NCBI RefSeq assembly: GCF_024802625.1
Contig: NZ_CP103373.1
Span: 40,818 to 104,817, forward strand
DNA: 64,000 nucleotides
From: Massilia sp. H6
GTDB taxonomy: Bacteria > Pseudomonadota > Gammaproteobacteria > Burkholderiales > Burkholderiaceae_D
Reading direction: 5' to 3'
Part shown: piece by piece, positions 56,099 to 64,000 of the stretch
Layout of the letters: the number at the start of each line of letters is the position of its first letter
Position numbering within the stretch: the first letter of the stretch is position 1
Made by a program: the position numbers and the translations under genes
The notes under the pieces: generated by a model
Database searches by the model: none
What the model was told of the DNA's origin: nothing
The model's input: the letters and a program-made list of their open reading frames with translations, nothing else

Positions 56099-56847
56099 GT
56101 GGCCCAAGCCTGGCTGCGCCGGCAACGCGAACGCCAGCGCCGGCAACGCGAACGCCAGCGCCGGCGGCGCCGGCCCCGCTGACGATCGCGAATGGTAGCT
56201 TGGAAGCGATGAAGTGGTGCGCGCTGATCTTGATGACGCTCGATCACATCAACAAGTACCTGTTCAATCACACCATACCAGCGCTGTTTGCCCTTGGGCG
56301 CATTGCCATGCCCCTGTTTGTCTTCGTGCTCGCGTACAACCTGGCACGGCCTGGCGCGCTGGAAAAGGGCGTTTATCGGCGCACTGCCACACGCCTGGCG
56401 CTGTACGGCCTGCTGGCCTGTTTACCCTTTATCGCGCTGGGCAAGGTGCACGGCGGCTGGTGGCCGCTGAACATCATGTTTACGTTGTTGGTCGCAACCG
56501 TCGTCATTGGCTTGATGGCCAAGGGCGGCCGGCTCTGCACCACGTTGGCCATCGGCGTGTTCATCGTCGGTGGCGGATTAGTCGAGTATTGGTGGTTCGC
56601 AGTGGGCTTGGCGGTCATCTGCTGGAGGTATTGCGCGAGGCCGGCCACGTCGAACCTTGTCGCTCTCGTCGCTTGCTTCGGAGCGCTCTGGCTCGTCAAC
56701 CAGAACCCGTGGGCGTTCGCGGCCCTGCCATTGATTGTGGCCGCCCCCCGCATCGAGCTATCCATGCCAAGGCTTTCACAGATCTTCTATCTATACTATC
56801 CGGCGCACTTGGGCGTACTATTTGTGGTTTCCAAGTTCATGCATTGA
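56095..56847 (+). CDS. traX: TraX-family membrane protein
   Basis: A 250-residue polytopic protein of the TraX family (NGSLEAMKWCALILMTLDHINKYL, the typical D-H-I-x-K/R-x-L start, and later FALGRIAMPLFVFVLAYNLARPG). TraX of F acetylates pilin, though many plasmid TraX act in other ways. About seven membrane segments. The Ala/Pro/Thr-rich N-terminus is encoded by a duplicated 21-bp unit at ~56117-56160. It ends the T4SS transcription unit. Confidence 0.88.
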   Translation: MSGPSLAAPATRTPAPATRTPAPAAPAPLTIANGSLEAMKWCALILMTLDHINKYLFNHTIPALFALGRIAMPLFVFVLAYNLARPGALEKGVYRRTATRLALYGLLACLPFIALGKVHGGWWPLNIMFTLLVATVVIGLMAKGGRLCTTLAIGVFIVGGGLVEYWWFAVGLAVICWRYCARPATSNLVALVACFGALWLVNQNPWAFAALPLIVAAPRIELSMPRLSQIFYLYYPAHLGVLFVVSKFMH

Positions 56848-56905
56848 AGGGGAGGAGCGATCGCATCACGCTGCATGCGTCGATAGCGCAGCTGGCCACC
56901 GGGTG

Positions 56906-57220
56906 TCATTCTTGCCGTGCGTGAGGCAAGGCGATTGCGCGGCCCTGCAATTGATCCTCGAGTCGAGCACTCAATGTCGTACAGGCCTGCAGGTTCAACG
57001 CCACATAGATCGGCCACGTCATGCGAGATTGGAACAGCTCGTCGAAGGTTTTCTCGACATTGCACACGTCAGGGCGCTGGGCGTAGATGCCACAGCGTCC
57101 CTGGGTGTCGTTGTAATGCCGGCAAGTGCCGTCACCTCGGTTCAATCCAGCTGTCTGTGGCATCAGCTCAACGGACCTGCAGCACGCCCCGCAATTATTG
57201 CAGGGAAACGCTTTCCTCAT
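56906..57220 (-). CDS. YkgJ-family cysteine cluster protein
   Basis: A 104-residue protein with the Cys pattern of the YkgJ/CxxCxxCC family: FPCNNCGACCRSVEL, then GTCRHY, GRCGIYAQRPDVCNV and a later Cys. These proteins bind a metal (zinc or Fe-S); some members act in flagellin or protein modification, most are unknown. It is the last gene of a three-gene leftward operon; its ATG overlaps the stop of the upstream gene (ATGA). Confidence 0.85.
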   Translation of the reverse strand: MRKAFPCNNCGACCRSVELMPQTAGLNRGDGTCRHYNDTQGRCGIYAQRPDVCNVEKTFDELFQSRMTWPIYVALNLQACTTLSARLEDQLQGRAIALPHARQE

Positions 57221-57612
57221 ATTTCGATGCTGGTGACCTGAGGATTACGTAGGTCGACCAGTAATTCACGCGCGCCAGCTAGGGGGGACTCTTTCGTGAC
57301 AGCCACGATCGCGGCCATCGCATTCGATGCCAACTCGGCGTTACCTTCCGCCAGACCCTTGTCGAGACGTTCAAACATGCCGTTGATGACACCAGCCCGC
57401 TCTTTAAATGCGCCATCGAGATAGGTCTTCAAGATTGCAGCATTTTCTTCGATCATCTTGATGTTGATATCGCGCGTCGCGCGGATCGATTCGCGTTTCG
57501 TTTGCTCGACTTCGGCAGTGAATTTGTACTGGCTCCAGGCGTCAACGATTTTGTCGAGTGCTTTACTGGCGTCGCCGACAACGGGAGCAGCTTTGGTTAG
57601 TGTACGGAGCAT
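57217..57612 (-). CDS. Helical hypothetical protein, 131 aa
   Basis: I chose ATG 57612 (MLRTLTKAAPVVGDASKAL), which follows AGGATCACT; the open frame runs 22 codons further without support. The protein is a long helix pair with coiled-coil character (EQTKRESIRATRDINIKMIEENAAILKTYLDGAF, MFERLDKGLAEGNAELASNAMAAIV). It lies 10 bp behind the glycine-rich membrane protein gene and probably interacts with it. The family is unknown to me. Confidence 0.75.
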   Translation of the reverse strand: MLRTLTKAAPVVGDASKALDKIVDAWSQYKFTAEVEQTKRESIRATRDINIKMIEENAAILKTYLDGAFKERAGVINGMFERLDKGLAEGNAELASNAMAAIVAVTKESPLAGARELLVDLRNPQVTSIEI

Positions 57613-57622
57613 AGTGATCCTA

Positions 57623-58555
57623 TCAGGACAGTTCGGCAGAGCCGGAAATTTTCGCTTTGAGGTTGGCGACCGCCGCACCGTCCTCTTCCATGATCGCGAT
57701 ATCGAGCAGATTCTTCAACCCTTTACCCACCATCACCATCGTCGCAAAGGCTTCCGGATCGCTATCGTCGTCCACCTTGACTGCATCGAAGCGTTTCGCG
57801 ACCCTGCTCAGGGCAGACGATAATTCCTTCGCGTTCGCACGCAGTGCCGACAGCGCTAACGTTACCTTTTTCAACTCTGCAATTGCTGTGTCTGCCTTCG
57901 CCTCATAGGCGCGTGCTTGGGTCAATGCTTCTTCTGCTTTGCTAGCCATCATGAAACCGCCGATGGCTAACGCGGGGCCGAGGACGATCCCGCCTAATGC
58001 AATGGCGCCGCCAGCCATGCCAAAGCCGCCGGCGCTCAGAGCGCCGCCGCCGAGCCAGGCCAGCGTGGCATTGGTGGCTGCCGCGCCACTCAAGCCCGAT
58101 ATCATGGTGCCGGTCGAGGCGGCAGCGAGGGTCCCCACCCCACTGTATGCGCCCATGGCCGCCAAGGCGCCGCTCGCGGCACCAAGGCCCAGTCCCTTTT
58201 CGATCTCGAGCGATTTCAGCACCAGGCGTTCCATCTGCTTGAGTTCGTCGAGTGTGATCTGGACATTAAAGCCCTTCAACACAGACTTGGCGTTTTTGGA
58301 ACGCTTGATGACGTCGACGAGATGCTTGATCTGGTTGTTGAAGATTGACAGCTTCACGCGACCAAGCTTCTCGAATGCGGTATTGGTCTTGTCGCGATCG
58401 GCGTTGATGGCTTCTTCTGCCTCTTCATAGCGGCGGCGTGCGCTCTTGCCAATCCGTTCGGCGTCTTCGAAGTCGCTCATGGCGCCAATCCCCTTGACGA
58501 CGCCGGTAGTGGCCAACAGGGCAGCGGCGCCCCAAAGAATGAGTGGTACTGGCAT
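57623..58555 (-). CDS. Protein with glycine-rich membrane hairpin and flanking coiled coils
   Basis: A 310-residue protein. A short hydrophobic N-terminus (LILWGAAALLATTGVVKGIGA), then coiled-coil helices (RRRYEEAEEAINADRDKTNTAFEKLG). The middle (~125-215) is a Gly/Ala hairpin: GAASGALAAMGAYSGVGTLAAA, GLSGAAATNATLAWLGGGALSAGG and MAGGAIALGGIVLGPALAIGGFMMA, with many small-x3-small spacings. A second coiled coil follows. The TNATLAWLGGGxLxAGGxGMAGG pattern is a widespread bacterial family of unknown role. Membrane insertion or pore formation is inference. Confidence 0.8.
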   Translation of the reverse strand: MPVPLILWGAAALLATTGVVKGIGAMSDFEDAERIGKSARRRYEEAEEAINADRDKTNTAFEKLGRVKLSIFNNQIKHLVDVIKRSKNAKSVLKGFNVQITLDELKQMERLVLKSLEIEKGLGLGAASGALAAMGAYSGVGTLAAASTGTMISGLSGAAATNATLAWLGGGALSAGGFGMAGGAIALGGIVLGPALAIGGFMMASKAEEALTQARAYEAKADTAIAELKKVTLALSALRANAKELSSALSRVAKRFDAVKVDDDSDPEAFATMVMVGKGLKNLLDIAIMEEDGAAVANLKAKISGSAELS

Positions 58556-58828
58556 GTTTTCGGCCCGATGATCAGTTAACTAGCGCGTAAGTAGTATTGC
58601 GCAAGAGAAAGATATGATGTTACAGCATCTGGAACGGATAGGCTGGTGTCATCACGGCGCTGCCCTGATTTATGCGGGGTGGGTGGAATCTGTTGCGTGT
58701 TGGCACAGTGCGCCATGCTCACGGTTGGAAGGCAATCGGGAGATCGCTGTTGCCTTAAGTGCAAGAAAGTAGAACTTCCAGTTAGTTGATTTTAGATAAT
58801 AATTTCGGTTCGACTATCGGACTAGCTA

Positions 58829-59447
58829 TTGTCTTCAATTGCACGCAATATCGACCAAATTAACATTTATGAAAACACCTATAACGCTCATCTATTATCT
58901 CAACGCGCATCGGATCAACTACGCGCGCTCGCCGACGACCTGGCTCGGGTGACACTCTCCCCACCACACAGCAGGGTGATCAGCGTTGCCGACATATGTC
59001 GGCTTTATGACGGCGTTTCCCGGAAAGTTTAACTTCGTCAATGGGATCTTCCCCAAAAGAATGAAAAAGTTATTTATCGATTGAGCGTAGAGGATAATCA
59101 GATACTTCAACGTTTCGAGCAAGCGCGCGAACGAATTACGCCTGACGATAAGGCGGTAATATCGCTTGCTAGATTCAACAGGTTTCAAACGCACAGCAAT
59201 ACGCTCTATGTCGGCGCCTCTCAAGATCTTTGCGTGCGATTGGAATGGCATTGCGGAATCAAACGCCCGGAAAACTTTGCGCTTCATTTAAGTCGTTGGC
59301 TTCCGGACGAGCTGCGCGAGATCCCAAACCTTGGAGTACTGGTCACTTTCGGGACTTGATTTGAGCCATGAGCTGGCTGCGCAAGCCTTGGAAGACGCCA
59401 TGTGGACAGAATGCGCACCGTTGTTTGGACGGCAAGGAGCAAAGTAG
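58829..59447 (+). pseudogene. GIY-YIG-type nuclease gene with one stop and one frameshift
   Basis: The frame starting MSSIARNIDQINIY at 58829 meets TAA at 59030-59032 (perhaps from CAA) and continues in the same frame with LRQWDLPQKNEKVIYR and DNQILQRFEQARER. The domain is recognisable: TLYVGASQDLCVRLEWHCG for the YVG-x-S-x-x-L-x-x-R-x-x-x-H core and NFALHLSRWLPDEL. Near 59355 the frame shifts and the end, DLSHELAAQALEDAMWTECA and PLFGRQGAK, matches the conserved final helix of such proteins. Repaired, it would be about 205 residues. Confidence 0.7.
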
Positions 59448-59473
59448 GGCGGGCACACCCGGAGATTGATTTT

Positions 59474-62140
59474 TTAGGCACCTTCAGCATCGATGGGCGC
59501 CGTGCTGAATACCGCCACCGATCTATCGATTCTCGGCACTCTCATCCCTGACGCATTGGTCGTCATCCGCACAAATTGCCGCGCAGGCGTCGCCGAATAA
59601 CTGACGTGGATGGGTCGATCCTTACCATAAAAATAGAGTCGGTCGAAGGGCGTATTGGCGGCCACCCATAGCGCGACTTCCTCCATGTCTTCGTCGGCCA
59701 CGACAAAGTCGCAAGCGGCGCCGAGCCGGTCACAGATTGGACGACCAGTACGCGTCAATTCGTGCCCTGCGTGCTGGTCCAGTTTGGGCGCGATACGGCC
59801 CGGAATCACCCGCGCGAGTTCAGCCGAGCAGAAACCATAGGTCAGTTCGACCATCCCGAAATAGTCGACCACGGGATCGATCACCTGACGAGCCAGGTCA
59901 TGTAGGGCAGTGTAGGTAGCCGGTTGACGCGGACGGTTAGGCAACCCTGTGCTGGCCTGGGTTTCGCCACGCTCGATGAAGTCGCGGTAGGTAAAATGTC
60001 CGCCGCACGCCTTATCTAGTTCGGGCAAGTTCGCGCTGCGCACGAGTGCAAATCCATCGATTTGCCAGCGGCGAGATTCGAGCTCAGCTGCGAACTGCGC
60101 GGTAGTCCGATCCTCGTTGATGAGCTCATTCAGATCAGCGCGCACCAGCTGGTCTTCGAACGCGAGCTGGTCAGCATAATTCAGGCATTCCTCGTTGATG
60201 AAACGCGATTTCCAGAATAAACAGGGAGACGGATAGGCCTCGCTCCCATACTCAAAGAGGTCCAGATCGAGTTCACGCAGTTTGACCTTGACCCGTCGCG
60301 AGAGGGCCGGAATAGGGCTGTTGTCGAAGTCGACGTAGCTGGACAGACTCATTTTGCCTGAACGGATGTGGATTTTTACGAGGTCGAAGTCGGACAGTTC
60401 GCCCACCAACATGGTGGCGCAACCGATATAGATGCGCAATAACGCCGGCAGTCGAGGCACAAGGCTGGTGTGCAGTTGTAATGAGTGGCTCTCTACCAGC
60501 CACCCCAAGCCATACTGGGATGCCGTGACACAGGCCGCATTCAGTCTTTCCAGATCAGTTAGCTCATGCAAGATCGCGCGCGCGTTGCATTGCCAAGCGC
60601 GGTAGTCCCCGAAGTGATATCGCACATCGCGTTGCAGCGTCGGATCGAGGTCACGATACGGCTGGCGCTTACCAAACTGTCCCAAGGCCGCGAACACGAG
60701 CAGGTCATCGACCTTGGCTTGCTCTGCACTACGCACCTCGGCTTGGTCTAAATACTTGGCAACGAGACTGAGCGCTTTGTTCAGCGACAGCGCCGCAATG
60801 CCAAGTCCGTCCGACAGGGCAGGTGTGAGTTCGTCGCTGAGTGGCGCACGACCCAGACCGAGGTGAACCTGCCATAGGTCGCGCAACAGCTCGCCATGGG
60901 CCGCAACGAGCGCTTCTTCGCGCGACGGTTTCGGAGCGCGCGGCTCGGCTATGCGGGATGGACGGGGTGTTCGAACCGGGGTGCGCCAGGCGCGCGCTGC
61001 ATCGCGCCGACGTCCGCCATAACGCCGTTGCAGAAACCGTTGTTCCAGGAGTTTGTCCCTGAAGACAAAAAAGACGCCGGGCCCGACTGCGACCGCCGGT
61101 TCATCCAGGACGTGTTCGATAAAGTCACGCAGCTGGACCTGTGAAAAATATTTCTGGAAGGTGTTGCGTGAGGTGAGGTAGCCGTCGCGATGGGCCCGTC
61201 CATCCGGTGGTTGTGCACTAGCCAGCATGGCCGCCACGGCTAACACTCCACGAGTCAACGCATAGGCGCCGCGTAATGCTTCCATCCGCTCATCAAGGTC
61301 CTCGATCACGTTAATCACGAAGCCGAGGTTGACCGTATCGGCGACCTGACGTGCCGCCTCGGGACGATAATGCGGGTCCCAGCCTGCCGCCTCAATCCCG
61401 TTCTCAAGCAAGGCACGCAGGTCGTCTCCTTTGCCGCAACCGTAGTCAAAAAAGCTGTGCTCGAAATTGATGAGTTCGTGGCGCCAAAGCGCCTGTACGG
61501 GCGCCGATAGGTTCGTGCGTGTCAGCGCAGTCAAATGGCGCTGGACCGGGCCCGTGATCGCGCTGGCCTCATCGTGGGGGGCAGCTACGTTGGCGAGAGG
61601 AATGAACTCCTCACCATCCAAGGCGTAGCCCTTGGAAGCGATTTGCTCTAGCCACTGTTCATGGAAGCCGATGCGGCTAGTATCTTCGAATAGTCCTAAC
61701 GCTTCGGCAGTGTGCGTTAGCGCCGACCACTGCGCGATGCGCGGATCTGTCGATGGCAGTAGGGTTTCCTTGCGATGCAGGACGGGTGGGTTACGCGATT
61801 GGGTGTAATCCCGGAAGACCACACTGGAGGTCTGTAAGTGGACACGCCAGCTCTTACTCAAAGTAGGGAAGGGCGCCGCGTCGAAATCGTCGTAGGCCAG
61901 CAAGGACAGCTGTTCGGTCGAAGCGTGCATTTTGACGACATTGACATGCTCACCTATGACCAATCCAGCAAGAGACGCAGCCCGCTCACATGCAGCGCGT
62001 AGCGCCTCAGGCCAAGAGCTGAGCGCTGTGATATGCGCATAGAGATGATCGACGACATGCTTCCCGACCAACCCTTGAAATGGTTTTTGCATGAGCTTGC
62101 TCCCAACTGCATACCGGAACATGGCCTCGACGGCAGACAC
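59474..62140 (-). CDS. Large fusion with a phosphorothioation-associated-type methyltransferase core
   Basis: An 888-residue protein. Residues ~200-370 resemble the putative methyltransferase family linked to DNA phosphorothioation (TIGR04096): RHLTALTRTNLSAPVQ, the SAM motif FFDYGCGKGDD (231-240), AAGWDPHYRP, VNLGFVINVIED and VGPGVFFVFRDK. An ~125-residue segment occurs twice, near 61-185 (VVKMHASTEQLSLLAYDDFD) and 578-705 (LVKIHIRSGKMSLSSYVDFD). The C-terminal ~130 residues (GHELTRTGRPICDRLGAACDFVV, FYGKDRPIHVSYS) resemble an M15-peptidase-like fold with incomplete ligands. No dnd genes are present. It is a stand-alone gene, probably a modification or defence protein. Confidence 0.75.
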   Translation of the reverse strand: MSAVEAMFRYAVGSKLMQKPFQGLVGKHVVDHLYAHITALSSWPEALRAACERAASLAGLVIGEHVNVVKMHASTEQLSLLAYDDFDAAPFPTLSKSWRVHLQTSSVVFRDYTQSRNPPVLHRKETLLPSTDPRIAQWSALTHTAEALGLFEDTSRIGFHEQWLEQIASKGYALDGEEFIPLANVAAPHDEASAITGPVQRHLTALTRTNLSAPVQALWRHELINFEHSFFDYGCGKGDDLRALLENGIEAAGWDPHYRPEAARQVADTVNLGFVINVIEDLDERMEALRGAYALTRGVLAVAAMLASAQPPDGRAHRDGYLTSRNTFQKYFSQVQLRDFIEHVLDEPAVAVGPGVFFVFRDKLLEQRFLQRRYGGRRRDAARAWRTPVRTPRPSRIAEPRAPKPSREEALVAAHGELLRDLWQVHLGLGRAPLSDELTPALSDGLGIAALSLNKALSLVAKYLDQAEVRSAEQAKVDDLLVFAALGQFGKRQPYRDLDPTLQRDVRYHFGDYRAWQCNARAILHELTDLERLNAACVTASQYGLGWLVESHSLQLHTSLVPRLPALLRIYIGCATMLVGELSDFDLVKIHIRSGKMSLSSYVDFDNSPIPALSRRVKVKLRELDLDLFEYGSEAYPSPCLFWKSRFINEECLNYADQLAFEDQLVRADLNELINEDRTTAQFAAELESRRWQIDGFALVRSANLPELDKACGGHFTYRDFIERGETQASTGLPNRPRQPATYTALHDLARQVIDPVVDYFGMVELTYGFCSAELARVIPGRIAPKLDQHAGHELTRTGRPICDRLGAACDFVVADEDMEEVALWVAANTPFDRLYFYGKDRPIHVSYSATPARQFVRMTTNASGMRVPRIDRSVAVFSTAPIDAEGA

Positions 62141-62381
62141 GTCTAGAGGGCAGCATTGTCGTTGCTACTATCCGACACGCGGCTGTATTGAGTTTAGCTG
62201 CTATTCAGCTAGATTGACTTAGACCACGTAAACAAGACCCTTTACTTTCCCTGATGCAAGATCTGAAGCATAAGACGAATCAGCGAGTGCAGCGCCACCT
62301 TGGTCAGGTCGAGAAGACCTTACACAGCGACCGGGAGGCGGTCCCGGTGACTGTCAAGCTAGTTGTCGCCTGAATTAGTTG

Positions 62382-63458
62382 TTATGCCGCTTTTTTGAGC
62401 AGCTCGTTTTTGTCCACTTCGGTCACATTGCTGCTGGTCTGATCCGGGTTCAGATGGACGATGGAGACGGGCTCCCAGTTGCGCGTGTTGCCGCTCCAGC
62501 GCTCCGGATGCGCAGCCCTTGCTGCCTGATACACCGCGTCCCGTTTGCGTAGCAACGCCGCGTCCAGGCCTGCGTGGCGCTGTGCCGGGGTCACGAACCG
62601 GATCGCGCTGTGGCGGTGCTCGTGGTTATACCAATGAACAAAGCGACCGACCCACTGCCGTGCCGCCAACAGGCTGTCGAAGGCCCTTCGTGGATAGATG
62701 GGCCGATATTTCAATGTCTTGAACAACGACTCCGAAAAGGGGTTGTCATTGCTCACGGACGGGCGGCTGAATGAGGGCATCACGCCCAGCGCCTGCAGGG
62801 TCGCCAGCATGGTTGCGCCCTTCATCGGGCTGCCATTGTCCGAATGCAGTACGACCTGCTCCGGAGCAATGTTCTCCCGTTCGCAAATGTCACGCACAAC
62901 CTCGCCGGCAAGCTCACTGCTTTCCACGTCGTATATCTGCCAGCCCACGATTTTGCGGCTGAAAATATCCATGAACAAGTAGAGGTAAAAATAGACGCCC
63001 TTCACGGGCGTGGGCAGATACGTGATGTCCCAGCTGTACAGCTGACCAGGGGCGGTCGCCACCAGCGCACGCGGCTTGTGACGAGCCTGTGCGGGACGTT
63101 CGGCATTTCGATGGGCGAGTTGATTCTCCGCTTTCAGCACCCGATAGAATGTCGACTCCGAGGCCAGGTACACCCCTTGATCGACCAAGCGCGGCACGAT
63201 CTGGCTGGGCGGCAGGCTCGCGAACTCATCGGAGTTGGCGACAGCGAGCAACTGACTGCGTTCAAGCGCGCTGAGCCGGTTTCGCGGCGCCTGCACACGC
63301 GCCGGCCGCTGGTCGCCGCGCAGTACGTCACGCTGCCACCGTTGCAGCGTGCGCTCGCTGAACGAGATCGCAGCGCACGCCTTGTCCTGGCGCGCACCGG
63401 CTTCGACCGATTCTGCGACCAGGGCCATCACTGCGATGCGCTCTGGCAGCGAGGTCAT
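62382..63458 (-). CDS. IS copy 4 OrfB, DDE transposase
   Basis: A 358-residue protein identical to the other three copies. Confidence 0.94.
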   Translation of the reverse strand: MTSLPERIAVMALVAESVEAGARQDKACAAISFSERTLQRWQRDVLRGDQRPARVQAPRNRLSALERSQLLAVANSDEFASLPPSQIVPRLVDQGVYLASESTFYRVLKAENQLAHRNAERPAQARHKPRALVATAPGQLYSWDITYLPTPVKGVYFYLYLFMDIFSRKIVGWQIYDVESSELAGEVVRDICERENIAPEQVVLHSDNGSPMKGATMLATLQALGVMPSFSRPSVSNDNPFSESLFKTLKYRPIYPRRAFDSLLAARQWVGRFVHWYNHEHRHSAIRFVTPAQRHAGLDAALLRKRDAVYQAARAAHPERWSGNTRNWEPVSIVHLNPDQTSSNVTEVDKNELLKKAA

Positions 63459-63943
63459 TTGACCTCGTCCTCCCAGAGCGCCCGGAACTTTTTTTGTAGG
63501 ATCAGTAACGCTGCCGCCTCCGCCAGTGCCTTGTCCTTGCGCAGCACCTCCCGTTGCAGTCGATCGTTGTCCTCCTTGAGCGCGCGTAGCGCTTTCGAAT
63601 CCTGCGGCCCCGTTTTTCTATCGGTGCAAAACGCCGCCTGCCACTCGTTCAAATGATGAGGAAAAACGCCGTGCTCTCGGCACCACGCGTTCAATGTCTC
63701 GCCCGTCATGCCGTGGGTCTCGTGCAGCGCCACCAGCTGCTCCTGGGCACTCCAATCCTGCGGACGCTTCTCTTTTGCCGCTGGGGTATTCGTCTCTGCC
63801 ACTGCTTTCCTCACCATCCAATTTTTCAGCGTGTGGTAATTGACGTTGATATCGTCTGCGACTGCCTGCACGCTCCTGCCGCCACGCGAGAATACCTTGA
63901 CCAGTGCCTGTTCTACAAATGCCGGTGAGTACACTGCCTTCAT
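63455..63943 (-). CDS. IS copy 4 OrfA
   Basis: A 162-residue protein identical to OrfA at 7436-7924, with the frameshift signal at 63438-63494. Confidence 0.92.
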   Translation of the reverse strand: MKAVYSPAFVEQALVKVFSRGGRSVQAVADDINVNYHTLKNWMVRKAVAETNTPAAKEKRPQDWSAQEQLVALHETHGMTGETLNAWCREHGVFPHHLNEWQAAFCTDRKTGPQDSKALRALKEDNDRLQREVLRKDKALAEAAALLILQKKFRALWEDEVK

Positions 63944-64000
63944 CTTGCACCTCTATATTTGGGGGAAATCTAGAGGCGACAACTAGTCTGACACCGGGGG

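Larger units (their letters stand above)
62346..64000 (-). mobile_element. IS3-family insertion sequence, copy 4 of 4
   Basis: Reverse orientation; it ends with CCGGGGG exactly at the window edge, so only the left flank (GTCCC at 62341-62345) can be seen and a target duplication cannot be tested. Confidence 0.94.

Noticed and set aside
1..64000. CRISPR array, rRNA or tRNA genes
   Set aside because: No regularly spaced short repeats with unique spacers of constant length and no recognisable rRNA or tRNA sequence. The iterons have irregular spacing and lie at a replication origin.

Overview
The window is 64 kb of accessory DNA, almost certainly from a plasmid or plasmid-derived replicon of a Burkholderiales bacterium. 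Codon use is GC-rich, and several families are typical of Burkholderia-type plasmids (a DUF3701-type integrase, a Rep_3 initiator, ParA/ParB, a P-type VirB/VirD4 secretion system, many IS3/IS256 elements). Heavy IS load and many decayed genes suggest a genome under reduction, for example a host-associated strain; that is inference.

Layout. 1-7.4 kb: integrase, a CoiA-like protein, a frameshifted unknown gene and the body of a RES toxin gene. 7.4-9.9 kb: IS copy 1 sits inside the RES/Xre toxin-antitoxin operon, flanked by a 5-bp target duplication. 10.2-11.6 kb: an Mrr-like nuclease and a truncated methyltransferase. 11.6-16.3 kb: IS graveyard with an IS407-like fragment, IS copy 2, a relic of a CD38-like toxin gene plus mobilisation genes, an IS5 fragment and an intact IS256 element. 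16.6-21.5 kb: a TPR protein and a MerR plus VIT/vWA pair. 21.7-22.8 kb: an apparently intact ADP-ribosyl-cyclase (CD38-like) protein with an adjacent small immunity-like protein. 23-27 kb: a decayed relaxase/MobC module and StbB/StbC stability genes, cut by an IS3 element. 27-34.7 kb: six palindromic centromere-like sites, ParAB, and a very large array of 21-bp iterons leading into the replication initiator (34.7-36.1 kb). 36.7-39.3 kb: an IS3 relic holding IS copy 3. 39.6-56.8 kb: a complete VirB1-VirB11/VirD4 type IV secretion operon followed by an LPD7 protein, an OmpA-like lipoprotein and TraX. 56.9-62.1 kb: a YkgJ/glycine-rich membrane protein operon, a broken GIY-YIG gene and a large phosphorothioation-associated-type methyltransferase fusion. 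62.3-64 kb: IS copy 4, which ends exactly at the window edge.

How the parts relate. The transfer channel looks intact, but the only relaxase and MobC here are pseudogenes. The CD38-like toxin and the LPD7 protein encoded next to VirD4 share a C-terminal module of about 70 residues with a basic tail. My main hypothesis is that this module is a VirD4 recruitment signal, that the toxin is a NAD-consuming protein exported by the plasmid T4SS, and that the small downstream protein (Imm74-like) protects the carrier. A degraded second copy of the toxin plus mob cluster shows the module was duplicated or acquired at least twice.
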